A stretch of DNA of 47,080 nt from Marmoricola sp. Lineage in GTDB: Bacteria > Actinomycetota > Actinomycetes > Propionibacteriales > Nocardioidaceae. Where the stretch lies: NCBI GenBank assembly GCA_025964795.1, contig JAOPYC010000062.1, positions 1 through 47,080 on the forward strand. Direction: 5' to 3'. Positions 22,759 to 31,816 of the stretch are shown here, piece after piece; within the stretch, counting starts at the first letter, position 1, and every line of letters begins with the position of its first letter. The position numbers and the translations under genes are program-made. Below the pieces are notes generated by a model. The model saw only the letters and a list, made by a program, of their open reading frames with translations, was not told where the DNA came from and did no database searches.

Positions 22759-24023
22759 CGGGTGGTCGCCGCGACCACCTTGTAGCGGACGAACGCCGGG
22801 AAGGCGACGGCCGCCAGGACGGTCGCAATGATGACCAGCAGTCCGCCGCCGGCGGCGGTCGCGGCCGCGCCGATGGAGACGGCGACCGCGCCGTGGGCGA
22901 CGTCGGCGATCCGGGGGCCACCGACCACGACCACGGTGAAGACTCCTTGGAGCCGGCCGCGGACGTCGTCCGAGGCGGCGCTCTGCAGCATGCTCGTCCG
23001 GAACGCGGCCGAGGCCATGTCGGCCGCGCCGCCGACCACGAGCATCAGCACCGCGGCGACCAGCATCGGCAGCCGCCACCGGTCGGCGAGGCTGACGGCC
23101 AGGCCGAAGCCGAGCATCGAGGACCCCCAGACCATCACCGCCGCGAGGACGGCGACGCCCTGGCGCTCGACCCGCGAGACCCAGCCCGAGAACACGCCCC
23201 CGAGCACGGCGCCGATCGGGATGCCGGCGAAGAGCAGGGCGAAGGCCAGCCCGCCGCCGTCCGGACCGCCGAAGTCGAGGTGCGCGATCTCGGGGAACAG
23301 GGCCCGCGGCATCCCGAAGACCATCGCGATGATGTCGACGAGGAAGGACATGAGCAGCACCGGCTGGCTCTTCAGGTAGGCCAGCCCGTCCAGCACCGCC
23401 GTGAACCCCAGGCTGCCCGTGGTGCCCTCGATCGGCAGCGGGGGCAGGGTCACCACGGCGAACAGCGTGGGGACCAGCGTGAGCGTGTCGATCAGGTAGA
23501 GCCACGGGAACCCGAACACCGGGATCAGTGCACCGGCGATCAGCGGCCCACCGATCGCCCCGGCCTGCATCACGGTCATGTTCAGCGAGTTGGCGGCGGG
23601 CAGCAGGTTCATCGGCAGCAGCCGGGGGAGCACGGCGCTCCGGGTCGGCTGGTTCACCGCGAAGAACGCCTGCTGCACCGAGAACAGGCAGAGCAGCAGC
23701 CACACGTTGCCGTTGCCGGCCCACGCCTGCAGCCAGAACAGCGCGCTGGTCGCGATCATCCCGACCGTGGTGCAGACCAGCAGTGTCCGCCGGTCGAGCA
23801 CGTCGGCGAGCGCCCCGCCCCACAGGCCGAAGACCACCAGCGGCACCAGGCCGAAGACCCCCGTCAGCCCGACGTACGCCGAGGAGCCGGTCTCCGCGTA
23901 GATCTGCGCCGGCACGGCCACCACGGTGAGCTGGGCGCCGACGACGGTGACGATGTTGGCCGTCCACAGTCGCCGGAACTTCGCGTTGCGCAGCGGACGG
24001 GTGTCCGCGAACCAGGAGGCCAC
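22755..24023 (-). CDS. MFS transporter, EntS-like (MFS_3)
   Basis: The 422-residue protein has 12 predicted membrane helices. Family marks are FRRLWTANIVTVVGAQLTVVAVPAQIY (quoted in part: NIVTVVGAQLTVV), GGALADVLDRRTLL between helices 2 and 3, and VNQPTRSAVLPRLLP. This branch includes exporters of siderophores, drugs or macrolides; the substrate is unknown. I chose the GTG at 24023 because TAGTGT lies 7 nt upstream. It converges on arsI with a 4-nt overlap of stop codons, so any arsenic role is uncertain. It is not the ArsJ type, which pairs with a GAPDH gene. Confidence 0.85.
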   Translation of the reverse strand: MASWFADTRPLRNAKFRRLWTANIVTVVGAQLTVVAVPAQIYAETGSSAYVGLTGVFGLVPLVVFGLWGGALADVLDRRTLLVCTTVGMIATSALFWLQAWAGNGNVWLLLCLFSVQQAFFAVNQPTRSAVLPRLLPMNLLPAANSLNMTVMQAGAIGGPLIAGALIPVFGFPWLYLIDTLTLVPTLFAVVTLPPLPIEGTTGSLGFTAVLDGLAYLKSQPVLLMSFLVDIIAMVFGMPRALFPEIAHLDFGGPDGGGLAFALLFAGIPIGAVLGGVFSGWVSRVERQGVAVLAAVMVWGSSMLGFGLAVSLADRWRLPMLVAAVLMLVVGGAADMASAAFRTSMLQSAASDDVRGRLQGVFTVVVVGGPRIADVAHGAVAVSIGAAATAAGGGLLVIIATVLAAVAFPAFVRYKVVAATTR

Positions 24024-24030
24024 CGGCTCA

Positions 24031-24036
24031 ACACTA
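24031..24036 (-). promoter_or_regulatory. Predicted -10 (TAGTGT) for leaderless MFS gene
   Basis: On the minus strand TAGTGT ends 7 nt before the GTG at 24023. It supports that start over the more upstream GTG at about 24041. Confidence 0.4.
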
Positions 24037-24228
24037 GGCACCCGGTTGCCGAGGACAACCGGTGGTCCGGTGGTCGAGGGGCACGAGCGCACCGACCCGC
24101 GGGATGGGACGGGTGACGCACTTGGCTGACCGCGATTCCCAGGTCCGTGACAAGATGCTCCCGCAGCAGTCCGTCGAGCTCGAGAACCCGGGTGCGACCC
24201 TCTGGCCCGATCAAAGAGGATGTCCACG

Positions 24229-24957
24229 ATGTCTACCCCGTTCCCCCCGGAGCTCCTGACCACGTTCCGAGCCCTCGCCGAGGTCGTCTACTCGGGCGAG
24301 TCCTACGAATCCGTCTACGACGCCGTGTGCCGCAGCACGGTCGAGTTCGTGGACGGCTGCGACCACGCCTCCCTGATGCTCCGCCGGCACGGCCGGATCC
24401 AGACCGTCGGCGCCTCGGACGAGATCGCCCGGCAGATCGACCAGCTCGAGCACGCGCTCGGCGAGGGTCCGTGCCTGGACGCGATCGACGAGTCCGAGCC
24501 CGACCAGCACTTCTGCACTGACCTCACCGGCGGGAGCAAGTGGCCCACGCTCGCCCAGATGATCCTCGAGCGCACCGAGATCAGGGGCATGGCGGGCTTC
24601 CGGATCCGCCAGGACGGCCAGAAGGTCGGCGCGCTGAACGTCTTCTCCGACACCCCCGGGGCCCTGACCGACCACTCGCTGGACCAGGCCATCATGCTGA
24701 CCTCGTTCGCCTCGGTGACGCTGGCCGCGCTGGACCGCGGTGAGGAGGCCACCACCCTGCGTCGTGGCCTGGAGAGCAACCGCGAGATCGGCAAGGCGAT
24801 CGGTCTGCTGATGGCGATGCACGACATCGACGACGACCAGGCCTTCCAGATGCTCTCCAAGGTGTCGCAGGAGATGAACATCAAGCTGGCGCAGGTGGCC
24901 ACGCAGGTCATCGCCCACCACCGCAACCGCGGCGGGGTCATCCAGAACTCCCAGTGA
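24229..24957 (+). CDS. GAF and ANTAR domain-containing RNA-binding regulator
   Basis: The 242-residue protein has an N-terminal GAF sensor (about 15-165) with DHASLMLRRHGRIQTVGASDE and the LGEGPCLDAI motif. An ANTAR domain (about 180-235) follows, with SNREIGKAIGLLMAMHDIDDDQAFQMLSKVSQ; the GKAIGLLM and AFQMLSKVS segments are diagnostic. ANTAR proteins bind paired hexaloop hairpins and prevent transcription termination. No receiver domain is present, so the GAF ligand or partner would control it. The ATG at 24229 is favoured because an AGAGG site lies at normal distance; an ATG three codons upstream would touch it. No target hairpin pair is evident nearby. Confidence 0.93.
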   Translation: MSTPFPPELLTTFRALAEVVYSGESYESVYDAVCRSTVEFVDGCDHASLMLRRHGRIQTVGASDEIARQIDQLEHALGEGPCLDAIDESEPDQHFCTDLTGGSKWPTLAQMILERTEIRGMAGFRIRQDGQKVGALNVFSDTPGALTDHSLDQAIMLTSFASVTLAALDRGEEATTLRRGLESNREIGKAIGLLMAMHDIDDDQAFQMLSKVSQEMNIKLAQVATQVIAHHRNRGGVIQNSQ

Positions 24958-25143
24958 GACACCCGGGTGATGCCTCGGGGTGATTTCCTCGAGGTTCTGG
25001 GTACTCAGAGGTTCGGCCGTCCAGCACAGGGCGTCGCGACTGTGCGGCGTACGCATCGGTGGCCTCTCGGACACGCTCCGCGTTGACGCTCGCGTCCGCC
25101 GCACGACCGGTTGTCACCGACATCAACGAGGAGATGCATCCGC

Positions 25144-25317
25144 ATGGCTACTGAAGACAAGGCTGCCCACAAGGCCGAAGACCTCAAGGGCAAGGTCAAG
25201 GAGGCCGCCGGCAGCGCGACCGACGACGACTCGCTCGAGGCCGAGGGCAAGGCCGACCAGAGCAAGTCCTCGCTCAAGCAGGCCGGCGAGAACATCAAGG
25301 ACGCATTCAAGAGCTGA
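25144..25317 (+). CDS. CsbD family stress protein
   Basis: The 57-residue hydrophilic protein has the CsbD pattern: KAAHKAEDLKGKVKEAAGSATDD, then a second LKQAGENIKDAFK repeat. CsbD proteins are small, abundant, probably disordered stress proteins of unknown mechanism, often controlled by general-stress sigma factors. A GAGGAG site precedes the ATG. It follows the GAF-ANTAR gene by 186 nt. Confidence 0.93.
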   Translation: MATEDKAAHKAEDLKGKVKEAAGSATDDDSLEAEGKADQSKSSLKQAGENIKDAFKS

Positions 25318-25336
25318 GTCCCCGACTCACCACGCC

Positions 25337-25391
25337 TGTGCCGCGCCGGATCGGCCCCATTTCCGCCGATCCGGCCATCCGGCGCGACACA
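25337..25391. terminator. Long hairpin after csbD
   Basis: A long inverted repeat (TGTGCCGCGCCGGATCGG on the left, CCGATCCGG...CCGGCGCGACACA on the right, with a small internal bulge) follows the csbD stop by about 20 nt. It can terminate csbD transcription. There is no U-run. Confidence 0.6.
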
Positions 25392-25450
25392 GACCAGCCC
25401 ACCCCGGATGTGATTTGTCTGGTCCGCCGGGACATGGTCGGATCGGGCGC

Positions 25451-27328
25451 ATGGGTTCCCCTGCACCGCGCCGGTCCCTGAAGGCCATCGCCGCCGGCAG
25501 CCTGCTGCTGCTCGGACTCGGCGCGTGCAGCCTGCCGGGCTCCGGCCCCGATCCGCAGGACGCCTTGGACCGGCTCGCGACGGCCCTCTCGGCGGGCAAC
25601 GTCAAGGGCGTCGAGTTCACCTCCACGGGAGCGCCCGCGCAGTACGCCGCCGTCACCGCCGGTGTCCACGACGCCGACGTCTCGGCTGGCAAGGCGACGA
25701 GCGACGGGGACACGGCCTCCGGCAGGCTCCGCTGGCGCTGGAAGGTGGGACCGAAGACCTGGTCCTACGAGACCACGGTCAAGCTCACCCAGGGTCACGA
25801 CGGCTGGCTGGTCCGGTGGAGCCCGACCCTGGTCGAGCCCTCGCTGAAGCCCGGCGAGAAGCTCGACGAGACCACCACCAGCCCCGAGCGCGGCAGCATC
25901 CTCGGGGCCGGTGACCAGCCGATCGTCGCCCCGCGTCCGGTCCTGCGGGTCGGCATCGACAAGCTCAAGCTGACCCAGGCCGCCGTGGCGGGCTCGGCCA
26001 CGTCCCTCGCGAGGCTGGTCGACATCGACGGCCCGAGGTTCGTCAAGCAGGCCGTCGCCGCCGGGCCCAAGGCCTTCGTGCAGGCCATCGTCTACCGCCG
26101 CGCCGAGGCTCCCCAGGCGGTGCTGTCCGCGATCGCCGGCATCCCCGGCGCCGCGGTGGTCGCGGGTGAGCTGCCGCTGGCGCCGACCAAGGACTTCGCC
26201 TCGGCGGTGCTCGGGTCGGTCGGCCCGGCGACCGCGGAGCTGGTCAAGGACAGCAAGGGGCGGATCAGGGCCGGCGACGACGTCGGCCTCTCCGGCCTGC
26301 AGAAGAGGTACGACGAGCAGCTGTTCGGCACCCGCGGCGCCACCATCGCCGCCGTCGACGACCGGGACCAGCGCCGCACCCTGTTCAAGGCGGACCCGGC
26401 GCCCGGCAATCCGCTCCGCACGACGATCGACATCCCCACGCAGAAGCTCGCGCAGCGGGCGCTGGCCGGCGTCGGCCCCGCCAGCGCCCTGGTGGCGATC
26501 CGCCCCTCGACCGGCGAGATCCTCGCCGTCGCCAGCGGTCCGGGGTCGAAGGGCTACAGCACCGCGACCGTCGGGCAGTACGCCCCGGGCTCGACCTTCA
26601 AGATCGTCACCGCCCTCGCCCTCCTGCGCGCCGGGGTCTCGCCGACGACGCAGGTCGACTGCCCCCGGACGACCGTGGTGGACGGCAAGACGTTCAAGAA
26701 CTACTCCGACTACCCGTCCTCGGGGATCGGCCGGATCCGCCTGGAGGACGCCTTCGCCAACTCCTGCAACACCGCCTTCATCGGCGAGCGCGGCAAGCTG
26801 AAGGACGACTCGCTGGCGAGCGCCGCCGCCTCGCTCGGCCTCGGGGTGGACCACGACACCGGCTTCTCCTCCTTCTTCGGCGCGGTCACGGCGCCGAAGA
26901 GCCAGACGCAGGCGGCCGCCAGCATGATCGGCCAAGGCACCGTGCTGGCCTCCCCGATGGCGATGGCCACGGTGGTGGCGTCCGTGGTGAAGGGGTCGCT
27001 CGTCGTACCCAGCCTGCTGCCGGACCAGAAGGTCGACCGGCAGCCACCGGCGCAGCCGTTGACCGCCACGGAGGCGGGTCAGCTGCGCCAGCTGATGCGG
27101 GGCGTGGTCGAGCGCGGGAGCGGCGCCCTCCTCCAGGGACTGCCCGGAGGCCCGGTGATCGCGAAGACCGGAACGGCGGAGTTCGGCGACAAGCCCCCAC
27201 TGCCGACGCACGCCTGGATGGTGGCCGGACGCGACAACCTCGCCGTGGCCGTGTTCGTCGAGCGCGGGGCCTCCGGCTCGGGCACCGCAGGCCCGGTGCT
27301 GCGGGACTTCCTGGCCAACGCCCGCTGA
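25451..27328 (+). CDS. Lipoprotein penicillin-binding protein, class B-like transpeptidase with NTF2-like N-terminal domain
   Basis: The 625-residue product starts with a lipoprotein signal ending in LLLLGLGAC (lipid Cys26). An NTF2/MecA-like region (about 30-130) and a PBP-dimer region (about 140-300) come next. The transpeptidase has STFK (Ser381), SCN (Ser438) and KTGT (Lys572). It cross-links peptidoglycan outside the membrane and should bind beta-lactams. Class B PBPs usually have a membrane helix; a lipid anchor in its place is the MecA/PbpA-like arrangement. The gene is single, with a hairpin upstream. Confidence 0.92.
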   Translation: MGSPAPRRSLKAIAAGSLLLLGLGACSLPGSGPDPQDALDRLATALSAGNVKGVEFTSTGAPAQYAAVTAGVHDADVSAGKATSDGDTASGRLRWRWKVGPKTWSYETTVKLTQGHDGWLVRWSPTLVEPSLKPGEKLDETTTSPERGSILGAGDQPIVAPRPVLRVGIDKLKLTQAAVAGSATSLARLVDIDGPRFVKQAVAAGPKAFVQAIVYRRAEAPQAVLSAIAGIPGAAVVAGELPLAPTKDFASAVLGSVGPATAELVKDSKGRIRAGDDVGLSGLQKRYDEQLFGTRGATIAAVDDRDQRRTLFKADPAPGNPLRTTIDIPTQKLAQRALAGVGPASALVAIRPSTGEILAVASGPGSKGYSTATVGQYAPGSTFKIVTALALLRAGVSPTTQVDCPRTTVVDGKTFKNYSDYPSSGIGRIRLEDAFANSCNTAFIGERGKLKDDSLASAAASLGLGVDHDTGFSSFFGAVTAPKSQTQAAASMIGQGTVLASPMAMATVVASVVKGSLVVPSLLPDQKVDRQPPAQPLTATEAGQLRQLMRGVVERGSGALLQGLPGGPVIAKTGTAEFGDKPPLPTHAWMVAGRDNLAVAVFVERGASGSGTAGPVLRDFLANAR

Positions 27329-27378
27329 GCGCGACGCCTGTTCAGCACGGGTCGGCCGGTCCCTGGTTGACGTAGGGT

Positions 27379-27405
27379 GACGTTGACAGTTTCACTGTCA
27401 ACGTC
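27379..27405. promoter_or_regulatory. Palindromic operator TGACAG-N5-CTGTCA, site 1
   Basis: A perfect 27-bp palindrome (12-nt arms GACGTTGACAGT, 3-nt loop) lies 24 nt before the MpaB oxygenase start. Its 17-bp core, TGACAG-N5-CTGTCA (27384-27400), recurs before the racemase gene (43465-43481) and the thiolase gene (45799-45815). It fits a dimeric TetR-type site. Confidence 0.75.
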
Positions 27406-27429
27406 GTTCCCATCCGCCCAGGAGGTTCC

Positions 27430-28338
27430 ATGCGCACGCGCCACCACTGGGCCCGCCGCAGCGAGCAGCTCGACCCCGCCCGCGACAGCCACGAGATCAG
27501 CCTGCACGTCTCGGCCTACGACTTCCCGTGGGACAACCTCCAGGCGCTGTCGTTCGCGCTGTTCCGGACCTACGCCGTCCCCTCGATCGGGCGTCTGCTC
27601 GACGACACCCAGGAGTTCACCGGACGCGTCCAGAAGAGGTACGACGACACCGGCCTCCTGCTCGAGGAGGTCCAGCGGCACGGGCTGGGCAGCAGCCGCG
27701 GCCGGTCCGCCGTACGCCGGATCAACCAGATGCACGCGATGTACGACATCAGCAACGACGACTTCCGCTACGTGCTCGCGACCTTCGTGGTCGTGCCCAA
27801 GCGGTGGATCGACGACTTCGGTTTCCGGAAGATGACCCCGCACGAGATCGCCGCGACCACGAATTACTACCTCGAGCTCGGCCGGCACATGAACATCAAG
27901 AACCTGCCGGAGGACTTCGCCGGCTTCGAGCGGCTGCTCGACGACTACGAGCGCGAGCACTTCGCCTTCGACCCCGGCGGTCGTCGGGTCGCGGACTCCA
28001 CGCTGGACCTGATGACCACCTTCCCGCCCAACAGCCATGCCCCCACGTGGCTGGTGAAGCGGTTCGCGTTCTCGCTGATGGACGAGCCGCTGCTCCGGGC
28101 GTTCCACTACCCGATCCCCACCCGGTTCGAGCGGGCCTTCTTCCTCGGCGCGATGAGGCTTCGAGCCCGGCTGCTCTCGCTCTTCCCGGCGCGCTCGGAG
28201 CCGAAGTGGGTCAGTGCCTACGGCTACTACCGCACCTACCCGGCGGGCTACGAGATCGACCACCTCGGCACCTTCCCCGGTGGGGCCGGGTGCCCGGTGC
28301 ACCGCGCCACCCTGGAGCCCGGTGAAGCGGTCTCCTGA
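27430..28338 (+). CDS. MpaB-type oxygenase family protein (DUF2236)
   Basis: The 302-residue protein belongs to the ER-bound-oxygenase mpaB/latex-clearing-protein-like group. The family blocks are a central INQMHAMYDISNDDFRYVLATF stretch (in part MHAMYDISNDDF), the VVVPKRWID segment, YYLELGRHMNIKNLP and a final FHYPIPTRFERA. The His in MHAMYDIS is a plausible haem-related residue. Members carry out oxidative cleavage or remain uncharacterised. A strong AGGAGG lies before the ATG. A perfect palindromic operator covers the upstream region. The next gene overlaps by 17 nt, so an operon with the MFS gene is likely. Confidence 0.82.
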   Translation: MRTRHHWARRSEQLDPARDSHEISLHVSAYDFPWDNLQALSFALFRTYAVPSIGRLLDDTQEFTGRVQKRYDDTGLLLEEVQRHGLGSSRGRSAVRRINQMHAMYDISNDDFRYVLATFVVVPKRWIDDFGFRKMTPHEIAATTNYYLELGRHMNIKNLPEDFAGFERLLDDYEREHFAFDPGGRRVADSTLDLMTTFPPNSHAPTWLVKRFAFSLMDEPLLRAFHYPIPTRFERAFFLGAMRLRARLLSLFPARSEPKWVSAYGYYRTYPAGYEIDHLGTFPGGAGCPVHRATLEPGEAVS

Positions 28339-29530
28339 CGCCGGCCCCCGGCCGGCCCATCTCCTGGGTTCCACCCGCAACGTCCTCGCGGTCGCCGGGC
28401 TGTTCGTGACCAACGGCCTCGCCGTGGGGGTCTTCGGCGGATCGCTGCCGGGACTGCGCGAGCACCTGTCCCTGGACGCCGGCGACATCGTCGGTGTCCT
28501 CGTCGCAGCAGCGATCTTCTCCCTGGTCTCGATGAACGTCAGCGGCTCGCTGGCGGACCGGATCGGCGCGCGCGGCCCGTCGCTGGTGGGCGGCGTGGGG
28601 GTCACCGCCGGCATCGCGCTGATGGGCGCGGCGCCGAACTACCTCGTCCTGCTCGTGGGGGCGGCGCTGTTCGGGCTCGGCAACGGCGGGATGGACGTCT
28701 CGATGAACGCCCTCGGCGTCAGCGTCGAGCAGGCCCGCGGCCGTCCCGTGATGAGCCGGCTGCACGCGAGCTTCTCCATCGGCAACCTCGCCGGCGCCCT
28801 CGTGGTGGTCGTCCTCGGCCGGCTGCTCACCGGCGACGAGAGCACCCGGTGGTCCCTGTGGGGCGGGTCCCTCCTCGCCGTCGCCCTGCTCGGCTGGCTG
28901 GTCCGCGCGGCGCCCGAGTCGCCGGTCCGGCCCGGCACCGGCGCGGACGGGAAGCGCGGCCCGGTGCCGCGGATCGCCTGGCTGCTCGGGGCGATGGCCG
29001 TGTGCTTCGGGCTCACCGAGGGCACCGGCATCGACTGGTCCTCCCTGCACGTCACCGACGTCGCCCACGTCAGCGCGAGCTCGGGCGCCTGGGGTCTCGC
29101 CTGCGTGAGCGGCTTCATGGTGGTGATCCGGCTGCTCGGGGACGCCGTGGTCGAGCGGCTGGGCCGCGCGACCGTCGTCCGCCTCGGGTCCTCGTGCGCG
29201 CTCCTCGGCTACCTGCTCACCGCCCTCACCAGCGGGCTGGCGATCATCCTGGTCGGGTGGTGCCTGGTCGGGCTCGGTGTCGGGCTGATCGCGCCGCAGA
29301 TCTACGGGATGGCAGGTCATCTCGGAGGTGGTCGCGGCCTCGCGCTGGTGGTCAGCTTCGGGTACGCCGCGTTCCTGGTCGGCCCCGCGCTGATCGGCTT
29401 CGTGGCCGCCCACTCGGACCTGCAGCGGGCCATGCTCGTGCCGGTCGTCACCGCCGTGGGCCTGATCGTGATGTCGGCCCGGCTGCCGGCAGACTCGCCG
29501 CGGCAGGACGCCGCGGCCGCGCACCCCTAG
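28322..29530 (+). CDS. MFS transporter
   Basis: The 402-residue protein has about 12 membrane helices. Typical marks are FGGSLPGLREHLSLD, SGSLADRIGARGPS between helices 2 and 3, and the GNGGMDVSMNALGVSVEQ segment of the FucP/bypass-type group. The mid-protein loop is short. The substrate is unknown. The GTG at 28322 lies inside the 3' end of the oxygenase gene, so it is co-transcribed and translationally coupled. The next gene begins 11 nt after its stop. Confidence 0.85.
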   Translation: MKRSPDAGPRPAHLLGSTRNVLAVAGLFVTNGLAVGVFGGSLPGLREHLSLDAGDIVGVLVAAAIFSLVSMNVSGSLADRIGARGPSLVGGVGVTAGIALMGAAPNYLVLLVGAALFGLGNGGMDVSMNALGVSVEQARGRPVMSRLHASFSIGNLAGALVVVVLGRLLTGDESTRWSLWGGSLLAVALLGWLVRAAPESPVRPGTGADGKRGPVPRIAWLLGAMAVCFGLTEGTGIDWSSLHVTDVAHVSASSGAWGLACVSGFMVVIRLLGDAVVERLGRATVVRLGSSCALLGYLLTALTSGLAIILVGWCLVGLGVGLIAPQIYGMAGHLGGGRGLALVVSFGYAAFLVGPALIGFVAAHSDLQRAMLVPVVTAVGLIVMSARLPADSPRQDAAAAHP

Positions 29531-29533
29531 GAT
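29528..29533 (+). promoter_or_regulatory. Predicted -10 (TAGGAT) for the lipase gene
   Basis: TAGGAT overlaps the MFS stop codon and ends 7 nt before the ATG at 29541, so the hydrolase may have its own leaderless start besides read-through. Confidence 0.4.
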
Positions 29534-29540
29534 CGGCCGC

Positions 29541-30446
29541 ATGCCCAGCCTCCAGCACACCCTCGCGAGCTGGCTCATCCCGATCCTGCGCCGCAACATG
29601 TCGATCGACGACATCCCCGCCATGCGCGCCGCGCTCGCGCGGCAGAACCGGGAGGCCCAGGAGGGCCCACCGCGGGACGTGCGCGGCAAGCACGAGGAGT
29701 CCATCGGCAACGACCACGGCTTCCCGGTGTTCACGCTGTGGAAGTCCGGGACGGAGCTGCCCCGCCGCTCGGTGTTCTACCTGCACGGTGGCGCCTACGT
29801 GCGGCCCGCGGACAAGCGCCACTGGCACTTCGCGACCCGGATCGCCGACGCGCTCGGGGCGCGGGCCGTGCTGCCGGCGTACCCGCTCGCCCCGGAGTAC
29901 ACCGTCGACGACTCCTTCGAGCGCCTGCTGGCGATCTTCGAGGAAGTGGCCGCCGAGTCTCCGGACGGCGTCGTCCTGGTCGGGGACTCCGCCGGCGGCG
30001 GCTACGCGCTGGCGCTCGCGGAGGCGCTGCGTGACCGGGGCGGGGCCCAGCCCGAGCAGATGGTGCTGATCGCCCCGTGGGTCGACCTCACCGGCACCGC
30101 CCCCGGCATCCTCGAGGCCGCGAAGCGCGACCCGTGGCTGTCCTTCCCGCACCTGTCGGTCTACGCGTCCTTCTGGGCCGGCAGCGAGGACCCCGCCCGG
30201 CTGGCCGACCCGCGGGTCAGCCCCGGCCTGGGCGACCTCGCGGGCCTGCCGCCGACCCTGATGTTCTGCGGGACCCGCGACCTGCTGCAGCCGGGCTGCG
30301 ACGCGCTGTTCGAGCGGGCGGACGCGGCCGACTGGCCGCTGGAGTACGCCGTGGCGCCGGGCCTGATCCACGTCTACCCGCTGCTCCCGGCCCCCGAGGC
30401 ACGCGACGCGATCGAGCACATCCTGCGGTTCTGCAAGCACGGCTGA
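29541..30446 (+). CDS. Alpha/beta hydrolase of the HSL/steryl-acetyl-hydrolase type
   Basis: The 301-residue enzyme has the hormone-sensitive-lipase oxyanion motif HGGAY (82-86), the nucleophile elbow GDSAG with Ser150, acid Asp247 (GTRDLLQ) and His277 (GLIHVYP). PLAPEY is the typical segment of the family. It should hydrolyse esters of medium-size lipids. It is the last gene of the oxygenase-MFS-hydrolase run, which suggests oxidative lipid or terpenoid catabolism; this is inference. Confidence 0.9.
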   Translation: MPSLQHTLASWLIPILRRNMSIDDIPAMRAALARQNREAQEGPPRDVRGKHEESIGNDHGFPVFTLWKSGTELPRRSVFYLHGGAYVRPADKRHWHFATRIADALGARAVLPAYPLAPEYTVDDSFERLLAIFEEVAAESPDGVVLVGDSAGGGYALALAEALRDRGGAQPEQMVLIAPWVDLTGTAPGILEAAKRDPWLSFPHLSVYASFWAGSEDPARLADPRVSPGLGDLAGLPPTLMFCGTRDLLQPGCDALFERADAADWPLEYAVAPGLIHVYPLLPAPEARDAIEHILRFCKHG

Positions 30447-30556
30447 GCGGGCTCCACAAGCACATTGGGGTGTTGCGCCCTTCATTTCCGTTCTGGTCCA
30501 TACCAAGGATTGTCCGTGTCTGTACCGAATGAACGGGCGGGTGATACTCACCAGCA

Positions 30557-31816
30557 ATGGACGCCACCGACGTGGCCGTGATCGGCGCCGGAGTCGCCGG
30601 ACTCACCTGCGCCCGGGCGTTGGAGAAGTCCGGTCTGCAGGTGCGCGTCCTCGAGCGCTCGGCCCGGGTCGGCGGTCGGGTCGGCACCGACCTCATCGAC
30701 GGCTTCCGGTGCGACCGGGGCTTCCAGTGGCTCAACGCCGGCAACCCCGACGTCCGCGCCTCCGTCGACGTCGCCGCCCTGAACCCGCGTCCCATCGAGC
30801 GCGGCATGGTGCTGGCCCATCCCGACGGCTACCGGGTCCTCCAGGGATCCCAGACGGCGCTGATCGCCGCGATCCGCTCCGGGCTCGGGCAGCCGCAGGA
30901 CATCGCGCGGCTGGTGCGCTGGAGCGACCCGCTGCGCAAGAGCACCGAGCGGCTGCTCGGCGGCGCCGACATGACGCTGGGGGAGTCGCTGGACCGCCAC
31001 GGCATCTCCGGTCGCATCCGCGAGGAGGTCCTGCGCCCGTTCTTCCGGCTGGCCTTCGCCGACGAGGACCTGCGGACCTCCTACCAGTTCGCGATGCTGA
31101 GCATGCAGGAGATGGTCCAGGGGATGCCGGCCCTCCCCGCCCTGGGCATGCAGGCGCTGCCGAACCAGCTCGCGCTCGGGCTCGAGAACCCGGTCGAGCA
31201 CGGCGTCGACGTGCTGGGCGTGGTCCGCAGCGTCGGAGAGGGCGTCCGCATCTTCACCGATGGAGGCGAGCTGCAGGTGCGGGCCGCGGTGGTGGCGACC
31301 GACCCGGTGAACGCCTCCTCGCTGCTCGGCCTCGGCACCCCGACGATGCGGGGGCTGGCGACCTGGTGGTACTCCACGGAGATCCCGCCGACCACGATGA
31401 AGACCCCGTTCGTGAACCCGATCGGTCCCTCCGCGGGGCCGATCTCGCACGCCGTCGTCGTCTCGAACATCGCCCCCCGCTACGCCCCGGCCGGCCAGCA
31501 CCTGGTGGCCGCGTGCTCGGTCGCGGGGCCGGGGACCGACGCCGGCACCGAGCCCGAGGCGACGGTGCGGGCCCAGCTGGGGCAGATGTTCCGCACCGAC
31601 ACCAACGCCTGGAAGCTCGTCACCCGCCACGTGAAGTCGGCGGCGCTGCCGGTCTCGCGGCCACCGCTCATCCTGGGCCGCGAGGTCGACCTCGGCGACG
31701 GGTTGTTCGTGGCCGGTGACCACCGCGAGTCACCAGGCATCGCCGGCGCGATGCGCGCCGGGGGGCGTGCGGCCACCGCGGTGCTCGAGGAGCTGGGTCA
31801 GCCCGCGAAGCCCTGA
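30557..31816 (+). CDS. FAD-dependent amine-oxidase/phytoene-desaturase-like oxidoreductase
   Basis: The 419-residue protein has a Rossmann dinucleotide fold at its start (VAVIGAGVAGLTCARAL) and LERSARVGGRVGTD, the GG-motif of the amine-oxidase/phytoene-desaturase flavoproteins. A C-terminal FAD motif (GDGLFVAGDHRESPGIAGAM) closes the fold. It probably oxidises or isomerises a lipid or terpenoid-like substrate. GATACT lies 8 nt before the ATG. Its stop overlaps the convergent glpD by 19 nt. Confidence 0.88.
   Translation: MDATDVAVIGAGVAGLTCARALEKSGLQVRVLERSARVGGRVGTDLIDGFRCDRGFQWLNAGNPDVRASVDVAALNPRPIERGMVLAHPDGYRVLQGSQTALIAAIRSGLGQPQDIARLVRWSDPLRKSTERLLGGADMTLGESLDRHGISGRIREEVLRPFFRLAFADEDLRTSYQFAMLSMQEMVQGMPALPALGMQALPNQLALGLENPVEHGVDVLGVVRSVGEGVRIFTDGGELQVRAAVVATDPVNASSLLGLGTPTMRGLATWWYSTEIPPTTMKTPFVNPIGPSAGPISHAVVVSNIAPRYAPAGQHLVAACSVAGPGTDAGTEPEATVRAQLGQMFRTDTNAWKLVTRHVKSAALPVSRPPLILGREVDLGDGLFVAGDHRESPGIAGAMRAGGRAATAVLEELGQPAKP

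Noticed and set aside
24999-25004. GGGTAC upstream of csbD as a general-stress sigma (SigF/SigB-type) promoter
   Set aside because: No GTTT-type -35 at 15-17 nt spacing. The nearest TGATTT is only about 12 nt away, so the match is too weak.
24958-25143. Possible paired hexaloop hairpins as an ANTAR target after the GAF-ANTAR gene
   Set aside because: No two adjacent stems with the conserved A1/G4 loop pattern were found. Only weak hairpins occur.
27381-27386. The TTGACA-like part of the operators as a simple -35 element
   Set aside because: The segments are exact dyads present at three loci with identical spacing, better explained as a protein-binding site. A -35 overlap may still exist at 43464 but lacks a matching -10 at 17 nt.
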